The notes under the pieces were generated by a model that made no database searches, was not told the origin of the DNA, and was given only the letters and a program-made list of their open reading frames with translations. DNA of 64,000 bases from Salinivibrio kushneri (GTDB lineage Bacteria > Pseudomonadota > Gammaproteobacteria > Enterobacterales > Vibrionaceae). The DNA is taken from positions 1,761,317-1,825,316 of the forward strand of contig NZ_CP114588.1 in NCBI RefSeq assembly GCF_027286325.1. Reading direction: 5' to 3'. Shown here one piece after another: positions 27,456 through 36,683 of the stretch. The position numbers and the translations under genes were made by a program. The number at the start of each line of letters is the position of its first letter. Position 1 is the first letter of the stretch.

Positions 27456-28442
27456 TCAACTTAGCACCTCCTCAATGCCCGACTCTTTATAAAAAATCCT
27501 TATTCTCTCTTGACGCGGGCTCAAGCTTTCACCAGGGGGGATTAAATTATAAATCGGCATATTAGGATAAAACAGGCTAGCGGTATATTGCGCTGTTGAG
27601 TTCATGCCATACAGACAGGATAATTGTATTTTTTTATCTATTAACTCAAGCTCTAGAGGTAAAGTGCTTCTGTGATACGTTACATTTTCTATAGTCGCAA
27701 TTGCTTCTGCAACGTCGTTCGACTCGGTGCGATGAGGAAAGTATACAATGCCGTTCTTCGTGCTTTTCGCAAATTGTGATACACGCTCTATGTACGAAGA
27801 CACCGACTGTCCACCTTTGTGCCCTACAGCGCCTTGTCCGATAAAGCCTATTGGCGCATGCTCAGAGAAAAGATCGATGTGGTTGTAATGTGCCTTTAAG
27901 TGGCTAAACGTATTCTTTTCGATATTAACTATGTTGCTATTTAGATCGAAAATCGTGAATAGCTCCAAGTTCTCTCTCGGTAAAGATCTCGTCGTGGGCT
28001 TGCAACCGTATAGTCTTAATAGGATATCTTGAAACAAGCGGTTTCGAGAGTAAGTCATTTTAGTTTCAATGAACTCAGGTAGCTCACAAACTGTTAGCGT
28101 CCCATCATCAAAGTAAACATCTTTTTTTATGCGAAAATTCTCAACAACTAATTTGGTACGCCATGCATTGTACTCCCCATAAAAAAAAGTGTCTATTTTA
28201 TCGCCTTTAATGATTTTTTTTATCTTTTTTATCGCCTTGGGGATGTTTATCGTTCTATTTTTTCTTGTTGTTGTGATGACATGGTCCCACTCACACGGAT
28301 TAAAAATTTTTCCCTGCTGCTCGATGCCACGTGTGCTATTTTGGTCAACTAAAAATAATATATTTTTTTTAGTTTTGTAGTGCTTTTTGGCCTCTAAAGC
28401 ACAAAGGTATTGAAAGGGTGATGTCACTAAGAATAAATTCAT
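27456..28442 (-). CDS. Polysialyltransferase-like glycosyltransferase
   Basis: A 328-aa protein with features of the bacterial polysialyltransferase/sialyltransferase-like group: the N-terminal FLVTSPFQYLCALEA, a central YFDDGTLTV segment with an acidic pair, a YFPHRTES motif (HP-type region, about 235-242), and a C-terminal SLYG-type segment LSCLYGMNSTAQYTASLF. It follows neuA-neuB-neuC on the same strand, so a CMP-sialic-acid donor is the best inference. A strong hairpin (28468-28495) lies between neuC and this gene. The gene contains three 8-base A/T homopolymers (28181-28188, 28214-28221, 28363-28370). The start at 28442 is chosen because the longer frame begins with TTG. Confidence 0.65.
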   Translation of the reverse strand: MNLFLVTSPFQYLCALEAKKHYKTKKNILFLVDQNSTRGIEQQGKIFNPCEWDHVITTTRKNRTINIPKAIKKIKKIIKGDKIDTFFYGEYNAWRTKLVVENFRIKKDVYFDDGTLTVCELPEFIETKMTYSRNRLFQDILLRLYGCKPTTRSLPRENLELFTIFDLNSNIVNIEKNTFSHLKAHYNHIDLFSEHAPIGFIGQGAVGHKGGQSVSSYIERVSQFAKSTKNGIVYFPHRTESNDVAEAIATIENVTYHRSTLPLELELIDKKIQLSCLYGMNSTAQYTASLFYPNMPIYNLIPPGESLSPRQERIRIFYKESGIEEVLS

Positions 28443-28467
28443 AAACAACTCATCATAACTATTTTTA

Positions 28468-28495
28468 AAGCGCCATATTGGTTGATATGGCGCTT
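28468..28495. other. Strong hairpin between neuC and the glycosyltransferase
   Basis: AAGCGCCATAT (28468-28478), a 6-nt loop and ATATGGCGCTT (28485-28495) form a perfect 11-base stem. On the minus strand it is followed by TTTAAAAAT rather than a clean T run, so it may be a weak terminator, an attenuator or an mRNA-stabilising structure within the neu operon. Confidence 0.6.
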
Positions 28496-28613
28496 AGCTC
28501 TTTACCACAGGTTATTGCATAAACACACGTCAACATCTGGGCTTTCAACTAACTAAGCGATGCGCCAAAGGCGATTTAAAAAATCTTTCATAACAGATTT
28601 AATCCAATACTTT

Positions 28614-29753
28614 CTAGACCGATTTTGTATCTCGGCATAGATCTACAAACACTTTTTGTTTGCTAATACACCATATCGCATCTGATTCGAGCGCCTGCAA
28701 AAAAAACCTATCACTGTTACCCAAACCAAATTCTTTTACCGGTGTGAATTGTGCTTTCTTAGCCTTATCGATCGCTTTTAAAATCGAGTTTTTTTCTTCA
28801 GCAACATTAAAAATAGAGCAGGCATTTGCACGCTTGTCTTGTCTTGTTCCAAGGTTGATACTCGGTTTCCCATAAAAAGGCACTTCTCGCACACCTGCAC
28901 TAGAATTACCTATCATAAAATCAGCGTTTTTAAGCAGGGTTAAGAAGTGCTCAAACCTGATGCTGGGGTAGATTTTAAAACGACTATGACCTTTCAATCG
29001 TTCTAATTCTTCAATAATTATCTCTGATCCTGAATCATTATTGGGGAAAATGATGACATAGTTTTCATCACTGTCGAGTAGCGCATCAACAGTACTCGAT
29101 ATATGTGTTCTCAGCTTGTCTAGCTCTGTTGTCACTGGGTGGTACATAAACACCGCATAAGCGTCAAACCCAATCTCGTATCTCTCTTTTACTGCAGATA
29201 GCGAAGGCAAGTCAGGAGAAGTCATAATATCAAGATCAGGTGAGCCGATGGTGTATATACTCGATTCTGTCTCACCCAACTGAATGAGGCGACTTTTCGC
29301 CGTTTGGTTAGAGACAAAATGGATATGCGACATTTTTGAAACAGAGTGACGGATCAATTCGTCAATAGTGCCCGACACCTCACCACCCTCAACATGTGCG
29401 ACAAGAATGTTATTAAGCGCTCCCACAATCGCGCCAGCCATGGCCTCAACACGGTCACCGTGCACCACAATCATGTCAGGTGAAGTTTCGGCAACGTAGT
29501 CGGAAAGCCCTTGTATCGTCTTCGCCAAGGTTATATCCATCGAATCGTAGCTGTTTTGATTAATGTATGTGTAAAGATTAGTGAATCCCGCTTTTTCTAC
29601 TTCACGTGCTGTCATGCCATATTTAGCCATCATATGCATGCCCGTGATAAACACATACGCCTCAAAGTGAGGGTGACTCTCTACTTTACTGATCAAGCTT
29701 TTCAACTTACCGAAATCAGCGCGAGTACCTGTCAAAAATAGGATTTTTTTCAT
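28614..29753 (-). CDS. neuC: UDP-GlcNAc 2-epimerase (hydrolysing) NeuC
   Basis: NeuC converts UDP-GlcNAc to ManNAc and UDP, the first committed step to sialic acid. The 379-aa protein has the N-terminal FLTGTRADFGKLKSL, the VVHGDRVEAMAGAIV block, VAHVEGGEVSGTIDE (about 120-134) and FMIGNSSAGVREV (about 288-300), all conserved in NeuC. From memory it is close to the C. jejuni enzyme that works in Neu5Ac synthesis. A legionaminic-acid NeuC homologue is the alternative; no dedicated legionaminic genes lie beside it. It starts directly after the neuB stop codon. Confidence 0.9.
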   Translation of the reverse strand: MKKILFLTGTRADFGKLKSLISKVESHPHFEAYVFITGMHMMAKYGMTAREVEKAGFTNLYTYINQNSYDSMDITLAKTIQGLSDYVAETSPDMIVVHGDRVEAMAGAIVGALNNILVAHVEGGEVSGTIDELIRHSVSKMSHIHFVSNQTAKSRLIQLGETESSIYTIGSPDLDIMTSPDLPSLSAVKERYEIGFDAYAVFMYHPVTTELDKLRTHISSTVDALLDSDENYVIIFPNNDSGSEIIIEELERLKGHSRFKIYPSIRFEHFLTLLKNADFMIGNSSAGVREVPFYGKPSINLGTRQDKRANACSIFNVAEEKNSILKAIDKAKKAQFTPVKEFGLGNSDRFFLQALESDAIWCISKQKVFVDLCRDTKSV

Positions 29754-29754
29754 A

Positions 29755-30798
29755 CTAGCTGATATATTTTTTCTTTACTTGAACATTCGCTGGAATCACA
29801 CACGCTGCTTTTTTCCCTAACAAGCGCTCGTAGTCTTCGGCAAGAAAGTCGCCCGTGCCGGGGCGTTTCACCCAAATATTATCACGAGTGAGTGCTTCGC
29901 CCTCTTTAATCTCGGCAATCGTCACAACACTGGCGTAAGCAAAGTCGATGGTCACTTGTTCTTCAGCAGCCGCTTTCTTTTCCCCCCCTCGCATCTGTGC
30001 CATGCGACAAGACTGGTGAATAAGTGCCTTACACTCCTCGATATCCATCGAGCAAATAATATCAGGCCCTTGCCGATCTTTACTATCTGTAAAGTGGCGC
30101 TCAAGTACTGACGCGCCAGCAGCGACCGCCCCTAAGCAGGCGAGATTATCAATACTATGATCAGACAAACCGACAACGGCATCAGGAAACGCAGCTTGTA
30201 ACTGCTCCATCGCACCAATACGTATTAAACGATCAGGGGTGGGATAAAGGTTGGTGGTATGAAGCAAGCAAAATGGCGTTTGATGCTTTCTAAAAATTGC
30301 CACTGCCTTAGCCACTGATTCAATATCATTCATCCCAGTGCTCAAGATGATTGGCTTGCCAAACCCCGCGATTAGATCAAGCAACGGATAGTTATTACAT
30401 TCCCCTGAGCCTATTTTGTATGCAGGAACGTTCATTCTTTCCAAGCGCAGCGCAGCGGCGCGAGAGAAAGGCGTGCTGATAAAAATTGCGCCCTTGGACT
30501 CGACATAGTCCTTTAGCTTTGTTTCATCTTCCTCACTGAGGGCACATCGCTCCATTATCTCGTAAATAGACACATCGGCATTGCCAGGAACGACACTTTT
30601 AGCTTCCCCGCTCATTTCATCTTCGACAACATGCGTTTGGTGTTTTATCACTTCGGCACCACCTTCGATCGCCGCATCAACCATTTGATACGCAACATCC
30701 AAAGAGCCTTCGTGATTTATGCCAATCTCTGCAATGACAAGCGGGTCATAATCAAGGCCAATTTTTCTGCCTGAGATTTCAAACACAGGGTGAGTCAT
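29755..30798 (-). CDS. neuB: N-acetylneuraminate synthase NeuB
   Basis: NeuB condenses ManNAc with phosphoenolpyruvate to Neu5Ac. The 347-aa protein has the N-terminal [32 protein letters not shown] (about 50-62), the [14 protein letters not shown] block, [10 protein letters not shown], the [12 protein letters not shown] block, and a C-terminal SAF (antifreeze-like) domain with [16 protein letters not shown]. The IKHQTH/STPFSRA pattern matches Neu5Ac synthases of the C. jejuni NeuB1 type rather than PseI. The start has a near-perfect GGAGGA ribosome-binding site and overlaps the end of neuA. The pseudaminate synthase at 53323-54375 is a distant paralogue. Confidence 0.92.
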   Translation of the reverse strand: MTHPVFEISGRKIGLDYDPLVIAEIGINHEGSLDVAYQMVDAAIEGGAEVIKHQTHVVEDEMSGEAKSVVPGNADVSIYEIMERCALSEEDETKLKDYVESKGAIFISTPFSRAAALRLERMNVPAYKIGSGECNNYPLLDLIAGFGKPIILSTGMNDIESVAKAVAIFRKHQTPFCLLHTTNLYPTPDRLIRIGAMEQLQAAFPDAVVGLSDHSIDNLACLGAVAAGASVLERHFTDSKDRQGPDIICSMDIEECKALIHQSCRMAQMRGGEKKAAAEEQVTIDFAYASVVTIAEIKEGEALTRDNIWVKRPGTGDFLAEDYERLLGKKAACVIPANVQVKKKYIS

Positions 30799-31489
30799 TT
30801 CTCAATTCCTCCATTCTTTTTTCTACAACATCTAAATCCTGCTGAGTATCGATATCCGCAGACAAATACTCTGACATCACATACGGGAAGGTGTTAGACC
30901 TAGGAAAGTGGTTGTTGCGTTTAAACCCTGCTACCGAAAAAATATAGATAGCACCGTTTGGTTGAAAAGCACGTGGTAAGTCTTGCCGCCGTTGATACGG
31001 GGCATCATCGCTGAACAGCCCAGAGATCGACCCATCATATTGAGCAATGTAGGCTTTTACCGGTGTGTGTCGCGGCTCAAAGACGCTGATCACAAAGTCC
31101 GCATCTTTATCACGGTAAAGCGTAAACGCGTTATCTATACATTGTGCTGTTCTCAACGGTGACGTTGGCTGCAATAGCGTCATGACGTCACAATCTATCG
31201 CATGCTGCTCGAGCCATGTGATCGCATGGGCAATCACATCGATACTGCTCGCCTCATCCGATGCAAGCTCAGTGGGTCGCGATATAACTTGTGCGCCGAA
31301 TGCTTCGCTTACCCGGGCAATTTCTTCATCTTCGGTTGAGACAAACACCTGATCGATATACCAGCTACTTAACGCTGCCTCAATTGTCCATGCAATCAGT
31401 GGCTTACCATTAACGGGAAGTACGTTTTTTCTTGCCAACCCCTTGGACCCCCCACGGGCAGGAATAAGCGCAGCTGCTTTGTTTGGCAT
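30779..31489 (-). CDS. neuA: CMP-N-acetylneuraminate cytidylyltransferase NeuA
   Basis: NeuA activates sialic acid with CTP to CMP-sialic acid. The protein is about 236 aa from ATG 31489. A longer frame to 31588 adds a Gln/Ser-rich stretch without family similarity and is rejected. The family signature [15 protein letters not shown] is at residues 9-23, followed by [29 protein letters not shown] and a C-terminal DIDTQQDLD. It is the first gene of the neuA-neuB-neuC-glycosyltransferase operon, divergent from the ligase-like gene at 31656. Confidence 0.9.
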   Translation of the reverse strand: MPNKAAALIPARGGSKGLARKNVLPVNGKPLIAWTIEAALSSWYIDQVFVSTEDEEIARVSEAFGAQVISRPTELASDEASSIDVIAHAITWLEQHAIDCDVMTLLQPTSPLRTAQCIDNAFTLYRDKDADFVISVFEPRHTPVKAYIAQYDGSISGLFSDDAPYQRRQDLPRAFQPNGAIYIFSVAGFKRNNHFPRSNTFPYVMSEYLSADIDTQQDLDVVEKRMEELRNDSPCV

Positions 31490-31655
31490 ATCAGGACTGT
31501 CTCTCGGGTCGTCTCTTATCCTTTTACTATAACTAATTCCAGCATCGCTCTCCACCTGACTCTGGCTCCAGGACTGACAAAAAAGCATATCGTGCTTGGC
31601 TTAGCTCTGTTCGTATTCCACCACAAAAAGTGCAACCAACAACCACATATGTATA

Positions 31656-33050
31656 ATGCAACCGCATTTCTACTCCACACTAGTCATGAAAACCAGACAT
31701 AAGATAGAGGAAAAGACCTTGCTGCTCACTTCTCGCCAACAGCTCACTAGCTTGTTGTGTTTGGCCTACTTCGCCACCTTGCTTATCACGCCAGAATCTT
31801 ACAAATATGTGGGGATCTTGCTGGCGATCACCGCTTTATTTATGTTACCGAATACGTGGCAGGCACTAAAAACACGCCCCGCCATGCTGATTAGTGGCTC
31901 ATTGGTGCTCTACTTTTTGGTCACACTCGCCTTTGCCCTGCCGGGCGGGCATTATACGCAACTGGATATGCCTAGCCGTGTGCTGTTAGCCATTTTGATT
32001 TTTGCGTTGCTCTTGACGTATCCCCCATCGCTGAAAGCCGTTTTTTATGGTTGTGGTATAGGGGCGTCTGTAGCGGGAAGCATCGCACTGTATCAGCATT
32101 ACATGCTCGATATTCGCGCGCTTTCAACCGGCGGGTTTATGCCGATCCAAGTGGCAGGCATGGCGGCCAGCTTAAGCGTTTTTAGCATCTTTGCCTATAT
32201 CTATAGTTGTCAACGAAGGTTACCGGCTTTAAAGGCCATCGCCTTTCTAGGCATCACCCTAGGCTTTATCGCCATACTACTTAGTGGCGGCCGTGGCTCA
32301 TGGGTGATTACGCCCTTTGTCGCCTTGTGGGCGCTAGTTTATTATCGCAAGGTTTTCTCGCGCCGCGATTATGTAGCCATGGGAGCCAGTATTGCTCTCA
32401 TTATAGCCACCGCCCTTGTGCCTGCGTTAAACCGCGCAGGCTTGGTCTTATCGGATTTGGCTAGATACGAGCAAGTGACCGAAACGCCAATGCGCCCGGA
32501 ACCTGTTAGTCAACCAAAAGAATCGTCACCTCAAGACAAAAGTCAATCAACAGAGGCGGATATAGAATCTGTCACGCTGCCAACGCCGCGTGTCAGTAGC
32601 TCTTCAGGAGTTAGGCTCGAGTTATGGAAAGCAGCGCTCTTGATAGCGGCCGAAAACCCTATCACAGGGGCAGGCTATACGAACATCATTGCGGCAAAAC
32701 AGAGATTGGTTGAACAAGGTTATTCGGACGCCGTTATAGTAGGCTCCAGCCGCGCGCATAATCAGTATTTAGAAGAGTTACAAGTAAAAGGCTTAATCGG
32801 TTTTGGCACGCTGATTTTAATGCTCTCAGCCCCCTGGATAGTAACGAGAAAAGGCAAAAGAAGCAGTAGCCCAGAGAATCAATTCGCTGTCGTATTACTA
32901 CGTTGTCACCTGATACTTATCGCGGGTTGTATGTTGACGCAACACTACATCAATCACCACTCCGGGATCTTGTTTTTTTCACTCGGAGTGGTGATTTTTG
33001 CAAGTATGGTGATCTCACCCAATAGTGAACGAAATAACGCTAATACTTAG
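31656..33050 (+). CDS. O-antigen ligase/polymerase-family membrane protein (WaaL-like)
   Basis: A 464-aa polytopic protein with about ten to eleven hydrophobic segments and a large periplasmic loop (about residues 270-360). That loop holds the O-antigen ligase family landmarks: GGRGSW at about 210-215, SGVRLELWKAALLIAAENPITGAG and a RAHNQYLEELQVKG segment with the conserved His. WaaL-type enzymes join lipid-linked polymer to lipid A core; Wzy_C-domain polymerases look alike, so the role is not settled. Start may be the Met at 31656 or that at 31686; neither has a strong ribosome-binding site. The stop codon overlaps that of the convergent sugar-transferase gene. Confidence 0.78.
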   Translation: MQPHFYSTLVMKTRHKIEEKTLLLTSRQQLTSLLCLAYFATLLITPESYKYVGILLAITALFMLPNTWQALKTRPAMLISGSLVLYFLVTLAFALPGGHYTQLDMPSRVLLAILIFALLLTYPPSLKAVFYGCGIGASVAGSIALYQHYMLDIRALSTGGFMPIQVAGMAASLSVFSIFAYIYSCQRRLPALKAIAFLGITLGFIAILLSGGRGSWVITPFVALWALVYYRKVFSRRDYVAMGASIALIIATALVPALNRAGLVLSDLARYEQVTETPMRPEPVSQPKESSPQDKSQSTEADIESVTLPTPRVSSSSGVRLELWKAALLIAAENPITGAGYTNIIAAKQRLVEQGYSDAVIVGSSRAHNQYLEELQVKGLIGFGTLILMLSAPWIVTRKGKRSSSPENQFAVVLLRCHLILIAGCMLTQHYINHHSGILFFSLGVVIFASMVISPNSERNNANT

Positions 33051-33595
33051 CTGGTACGGTCTCCCGCACCTTTGCCCAGCACCGTTGCGATGATGTAGAG
33101 AAAATACTGCTTTAATGACAAGGTTGCGAGCATGTCGTGATCCCATTGGGCGAGTTTGGTAGGATCTGACATATCAATACCATTAATCTGAGCCAGGCCG
33201 GTGATCCCCGGCCTGACATCAAAAATCCCCCGTTGCTCTCGTGCTTCAATCAACTCGGTTTGATTAAACAAACATGGACGCGGGCCAACCAAGCTCATCT
33301 CGCCACGCAGCACATTGATAAGCTGCGGCAATTCATCCAGCTTCGTTCTGCGTAGAAAACGCCCTAGACGGGTCACATCGCTTGCACTGACCAAGTGAGT
33401 TGCCATAGACTGCGTGTGTATCGGCATGGTACGAAATTTAACTAATGTGAACGGCTGCTGATTTCTCCCAACGCGGGTTTGCCTAAAAATAGGCGCCCCG
33501 GTATCGAAGTATCCAAAAACAGCGATCACGATAATGATAGGCCACAGTAGCAGTAGGCCGGCGAATGCAAAAATAAAATCGAGTAAACGTATCAC
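33047..33595 (-). CDS. Small initiating sugar-phosphate transferase (PglC/WcaJ-C-terminal type)
   Basis: A monotopic phosphoglycosyltransferase of about 182 aa that moves a sugar-1-phosphate onto undecaprenyl phosphate. It has one N-terminal hydrophobic re-entrant helix (about 5-28) with conserved Pro, then [37 protein letters not shown] (about 78-110, catalytic Asp-Glu pair and GPRP) and [13 protein letters not shown]. The GTG at 33595 is preferred because AAGG lies 8 nt upstream; the frame also opens with TTG two codons earlier. It is paired with the epimerase just upstream, the usual wbp/wbf arrangement. With WecA it gives the locus two possible initiating enzymes. Confidence 0.88.
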   Translation of the reverse strand: MIRLLDFIFAFAGLLLLWPIIIVIAVFGYFDTGAPIFRQTRVGRNQQPFTLVKFRTMPIHTQSMATHLVSASDVTRLGRFLRRTKLDELPQLINVLRGEMSLVGPRPCLFNQTELIEAREQRGIFDVRPGITGLAQINGIDMSDPTKLAQWDHDMLATLSLKQYFLYIIATVLGKGAGDRTS

Positions 33596-33635
33596 GAACA
33601 ATGCCTTGTCTTAGGTGTGGTGGATGTTGGCTTGG

Positions 33636-34643
33636 TTAAGGTTTTTTTGTGAGATAAGGTTTTTTTGCAAGATGGGATTTCTTTGCAAGATAGTCACTCA
33701 CGGTTTTTGCGATCCCTTGCTCTACGCTATAACGCGGTTGCCAGTTAAGTTGGCCCATGGTTTTATGAATATCCACTTGCAAGTCACCACATAAACGCTG
33801 CGACAACTGCGGTTTATTGACTAATTGAGCCATGCGAGTCAGTAACCACGCGGGAATCGGCAGTAAATAGGCACGTCGGCGCATTGCTTGCGCGACGGTT
33901 TTTAGTAACCGAGTTGTCGAGACATCGTCATTATCGGAGGCTAAGAATACGTGCCCGGCTGCATTAGGGTGGATACAACACGTTAGGATCAGATCGGCAA
34001 GATTATCAACATAGACCATACTTCGTCGATTATAAATGGCTCCCAATGGTAAGGGTATACGGCGTTTTGTCCATTTCATCATGGTGAGAAAGTTCGCTTT
34101 TACGCCGGGCCCATATACCAATGGCGGACGGATCACTACCACCTCTAATCCGGTTTGCTGAGCAATATCAAACAGTACCTGCTCGGCCTCATATTTGCTG
34201 ACGCCATATGGGTCTTGTGGGTTGGGCTTATCATCGGCATAAAACGGCTGGTTAGGGGGGGTCGCTTCGCCATTCACTTTTATCGAGCTAATAAACACAA
34301 ACCGTTTAACTCCGGCAGCCGCGGCTTGCTGTGCCAAGTGCCGGCTCCCTTCGGTGTTAATGGAACGGTACGCTGCCAGTGCGTCAGCCTCGGTTTCATG
34401 CATGTGATGCACCCGCGCGGCGCAATGAACCACACAATCGATTCCCTCGAAGGCCCCTTCCCAATCCGTAGCGCCATTGATGGCATCCACCCAAAATCGA
34501 GACGTTTGCGTCTCACGCTGATTTGCTCGCTGGGCGCCTGCTTTGGTGCGTACCACTTCTCGCACGTTGAGACGACGTTCTGTCGCTAAACTAACCACCG
34601 CTTGACCCACAAACCCCGAACTTCCGGTAAGTAACAAACTCAT
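33636..34643 (-). CDS. NAD-dependent NDP-sugar epimerase (UDP-GlcNAc 4-epimerase-like)
   Basis: A 335-aa extended SDR. It has GSSGFVGQAVV at residues 7-17, HCAARVHHMHE, FISSIKVNGE, catalytic YGVSKYEAEQVL (Tyr-x-x-x-Lys near 150), and RPPLVYGPGVKANFL. This subgroup, found beside small initiating sugar transferases, often supplies the HexNAc that the transferase uses, by 4-epimerisation or 4-keto reduction. Unusually, the C-terminus ends in three imperfect repeats (AKKS-HLAKKP-YLTKKP), encoded by a short tandem DNA repeat with two 7-base A tracts. A CRP-like site lies 2 nt upstream of the start codon. Confidence 0.82.
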   Translation of the reverse strand: MSLLLTGSSGFVGQAVVSLATERRLNVREVVRTKAGAQRANQRETQTSRFWVDAINGATDWEGAFEGIDCVVHCAARVHHMHETEADALAAYRSINTEGSRHLAQQAAAAGVKRFVFISSIKVNGEATPPNQPFYADDKPNPQDPYGVSKYEAEQVLFDIAQQTGLEVVVIRPPLVYGPGVKANFLTMMKWTKRRIPLPLGAIYNRRSMVYVDNLADLILTCCIHPNAAGHVFLASDNDDVSTTRLLKTVAQAMRRRAYLLPIPAWLLTRMAQLVNKPQLSQRLCGDLQVDIHKTMGQLNWQPRYSVEQGIAKTVSDYLAKKSHLAKKPYLTKKP

Positions 34644-34644
34644 C

Positions 34645-34660
34645 TGTGAAACGTCTCACA
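34645..34660. promoter_or_regulatory. Candidate CRP binding site
   Basis: The sequence TGTGAAACGTCTCACA has perfect half-sites TGTGA and TCACA with the canonical 6-nt spacer. It lies between the divergent epimerase (start 34643) and the WbpM-like gene (start 34803). It would overlap the epimerase ribosome-binding region, fitting repression, and lies about 143 nt before the WbpM-like start, fitting activation. No footprint evidence is available. Confidence 0.55.
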
Positions 34661-34802
34661 TACAACATTGCAAATTTAGTACCATTGTTGTCGGCTCTTC
34701 GGGTAAAATCAATCGTCAATTTCTCGTAATTGCCTGTGAAGTCAACTAAATTGGTGACAAGTAACATCCTTTCATCAAATCAATTAAATCGAATGGTCGC
34801 TA

Positions 34803-36683
34803 ATGTTCACGCCTATTAAGCCACTTCTCAATGCCAGCCGCGGCAAAAAACGCCTAATTACGGCATCTTATGACATGGTTGCGGTGGTGCTTTCTATTTA
34901 TCTTGCAATTGTGTTTCGCCTCGGCACCACCACGTTTGAGTTTGGTATCGAAGAGGCCGCCTCTTTTTTCGCCACGAACCTCGCCACTGTGTTTTGCTTT
35001 ATCAGGCTCGGCATGTACCGGGCTGTATTAAGGTACATGACCTTACCAGCCATTGGTCATATTTTTCTTGCCGTTACCTTGTCGGCGATTACGTTAGCGC
35101 TAAGCGGCTTCTTTTTTCAGTCTTTTATCCCGCGCAGCGTGCCTTTTATCTATGCCGGTATTGCCATTCTCACTCTCGGTGGGCCAAGGATTTTGTTCCG
35201 CATACTTTATGAGCAATATTATAAACGCAGTAAGCCAAATGTTTTTATTTATGGTGCAGGTGCAACAGGCAGGGATTTAGCCTACGCGCTGATCCAGGGT
35301 AATGAGTATCATCCTGCAGCAATCCTCGATGATGATAGCGCGAAAGTAGGCCAGATCATGTACGGTATTCGAGTATATCATCCATCAGAATTTGATGGAC
35401 TGCGGTCGCTCTATCAGCCCGTAAAGCTTCTACTTGCGATTAATAATGTGACCCAAGGTGAGCGGCTACGATTACTTGAAAAACTTGCCCATTGGCCAAT
35501 TGAGATCCAGTCCGTCCCTTCCGTGGAAGACATTGCCGCCGGAAAAAATAGTGTTGCCGATATAAAAGATCTCGACATTGCTGATTTATTAGGCCGCGCA
35601 CCGGTTGAACCCGACCCTACCCTGTTAGCTAAACAAATCACCAATAAAAATGTATTGGTTACGGGAGCCGGTGGCTCAATTGGTCTAGAAATATGCCAGC
35701 AAGCGCTAAAGCTAAAGCCTGCCAAGCTAATCCTTTTTGAACTAAACGAATATAACCTTTACCGCGCCCATCAGACGCTGTCAAAAATGCGTATCAATTT
35801 AGCGCTTAATGTACAGCTTGTCGCTGCACTAGGATCGGTGCAAAAGGAGCATAGGCTCAGTAAGCTAATGGCTACTCACGAGATCAATACGGTGTACCAT
35901 ACCGCGGCTTATAAACATGTGCCTTTAGTTGAATATAATATTGTAGAAGGCATACGTAACAACGTATTTGGTACCCTCGCATGTGCTAACGCTGCAATTG
36001 CGAATCAGGTCGAGAGTTTTACCCTTATTTCAACCGATAAAGCGGTACGGCCCACAAATATTATGGGCGCCAGTAAACGCCTGGCTGAGCTAGTCTTACA
36101 AGCCCTGGCGGACAAACAAAGTCAAACAACGTTCACCATGGTGCGTTTCGGCAATGTGCTAGGATCGTCAGGTTCTGTGGTACCGCTATTTAAATCACAA
36201 ATTCGTGCCGGCGGCCCAGTAACAGTGACACATCCAGATATCACCCGTTACTTTATGTTGATCCCCGAGGCGGCACAGCTTGTGATCCAAGCCAGTGCCA
36301 TTGGTCACAATGGTCAGGTATTTGTCCTCGACATGGGCGAGCCGGTCAAAATTCTCGATTTGGCCAAGCGTATGATCAAACTCATGGGCCTTCGAGAAAA
36401 GAGCACCAATAACGTAGATGGGGATATAGAAATCAAATTCACGGGACTAAGACCCGGCGAAAAGCTCTATGAAGAGTTATTGATTGGCGATAACGTTGAG
36501 GGTACTGGCCACGAAAAAATTATGACCGCATGTGAAGATAAGCTGCAATGGGATGATATGACTATATTGCTCAGCGAATTAGACAGCTGTTGTCATTATT
36601 TTGATGTTGAATGTATTAAACGTATACTGCTCGAAGCGCCTACTGGATATATGCAACCAACCAACACTAAAAAGCCTGCATAA
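34803..36683 (+). CDS. WbpM/FlaA1-like membrane-bound UDP-HexNAc 4,6-dehydratase
   Basis: A 626-aa protein of the large membrane-anchored dehydratase type (WbpM, PglF, CapD). Four N-terminal hydrophobic segments (to about residue 130) precede a first Rossmann domain (VFIYGAGATGRDLAYAL). The catalytic domain follows, with VTGAGGSIGLEICQQ at about 286-300, ISTDKAVRPTNIMGASKR (about 411-428) and GLRPGEKLYEELL. As in WbpM, the usual catalytic Tyr is replaced by Met in NIMGASK. It likely makes UDP-2-acetamido-2,6-dideoxy-4-keto-hexose for a QuiNAc, FucNAc or bacillosamine-type residue. Monocistronic, on the opposite strand to its neighbours. Confidence 0.9.
   Translation: MFTPIKPLLNASRGKKRLITASYDMVAVVLSIYLAIVFRLGTTTFEFGIEEAASFFATNLATVFCFIRLGMYRAVLRYMTLPAIGHIFLAVTLSAITLALSGFFFQSFIPRSVPFIYAGIAILTLGGPRILFRILYEQYYKRSKPNVFIYGAGATGRDLAYALIQGNEYHPAAILDDDSAKVGQIMYGIRVYHPSEFDGLRSLYQPVKLLLAINNVTQGERLRLLEKLAHWPIEIQSVPSVEDIAAGKNSVADIKDLDIADLLGRAPVEPDPTLLAKQITNKNVLVTGAGGSIGLEICQQALKLKPAKLILFELNEYNLYRAHQTLSKMRINLALNVQLVAALGSVQKEHRLSKLMATHEINTVYHTAAYKHVPLVEYNIVEGIRNNVFGTLACANAAIANQVESFTLISTDKAVRPTNIMGASKRLAELVLQALADKQSQTTFTMVRFGNVLGSSGSVVPLFKSQIRAGGPVTVTHPDITRYFMLIPEAAQLVIQASAIGHNGQVFVLDMGEPVKILDLAKRMIKLMGLREKSTNNVDGDIEIKFTGLRPGEKLYEELLIGDNVEGTGHEKIMTACEDKLQWDDMTILLSELDSCCHYFDVECIKRILLEAPTGYMQPTNTKKPA

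Noticed and set aside
28614-31489. neu genes considered as a legionaminic acid pathway
   Set aside because: No dedicated aminotransferase and acetyltransferase of that pathway lie beside them, and the NeuB and NeuC motifs match Neu5Ac-type enzymes; kept only as an alternative.
31490-31588. N-terminal extension of NeuA
   Set aside because: The added residues have no similarity to the family, which starts just before IPARGGSKG, and would intrude on the divergent promoter region.
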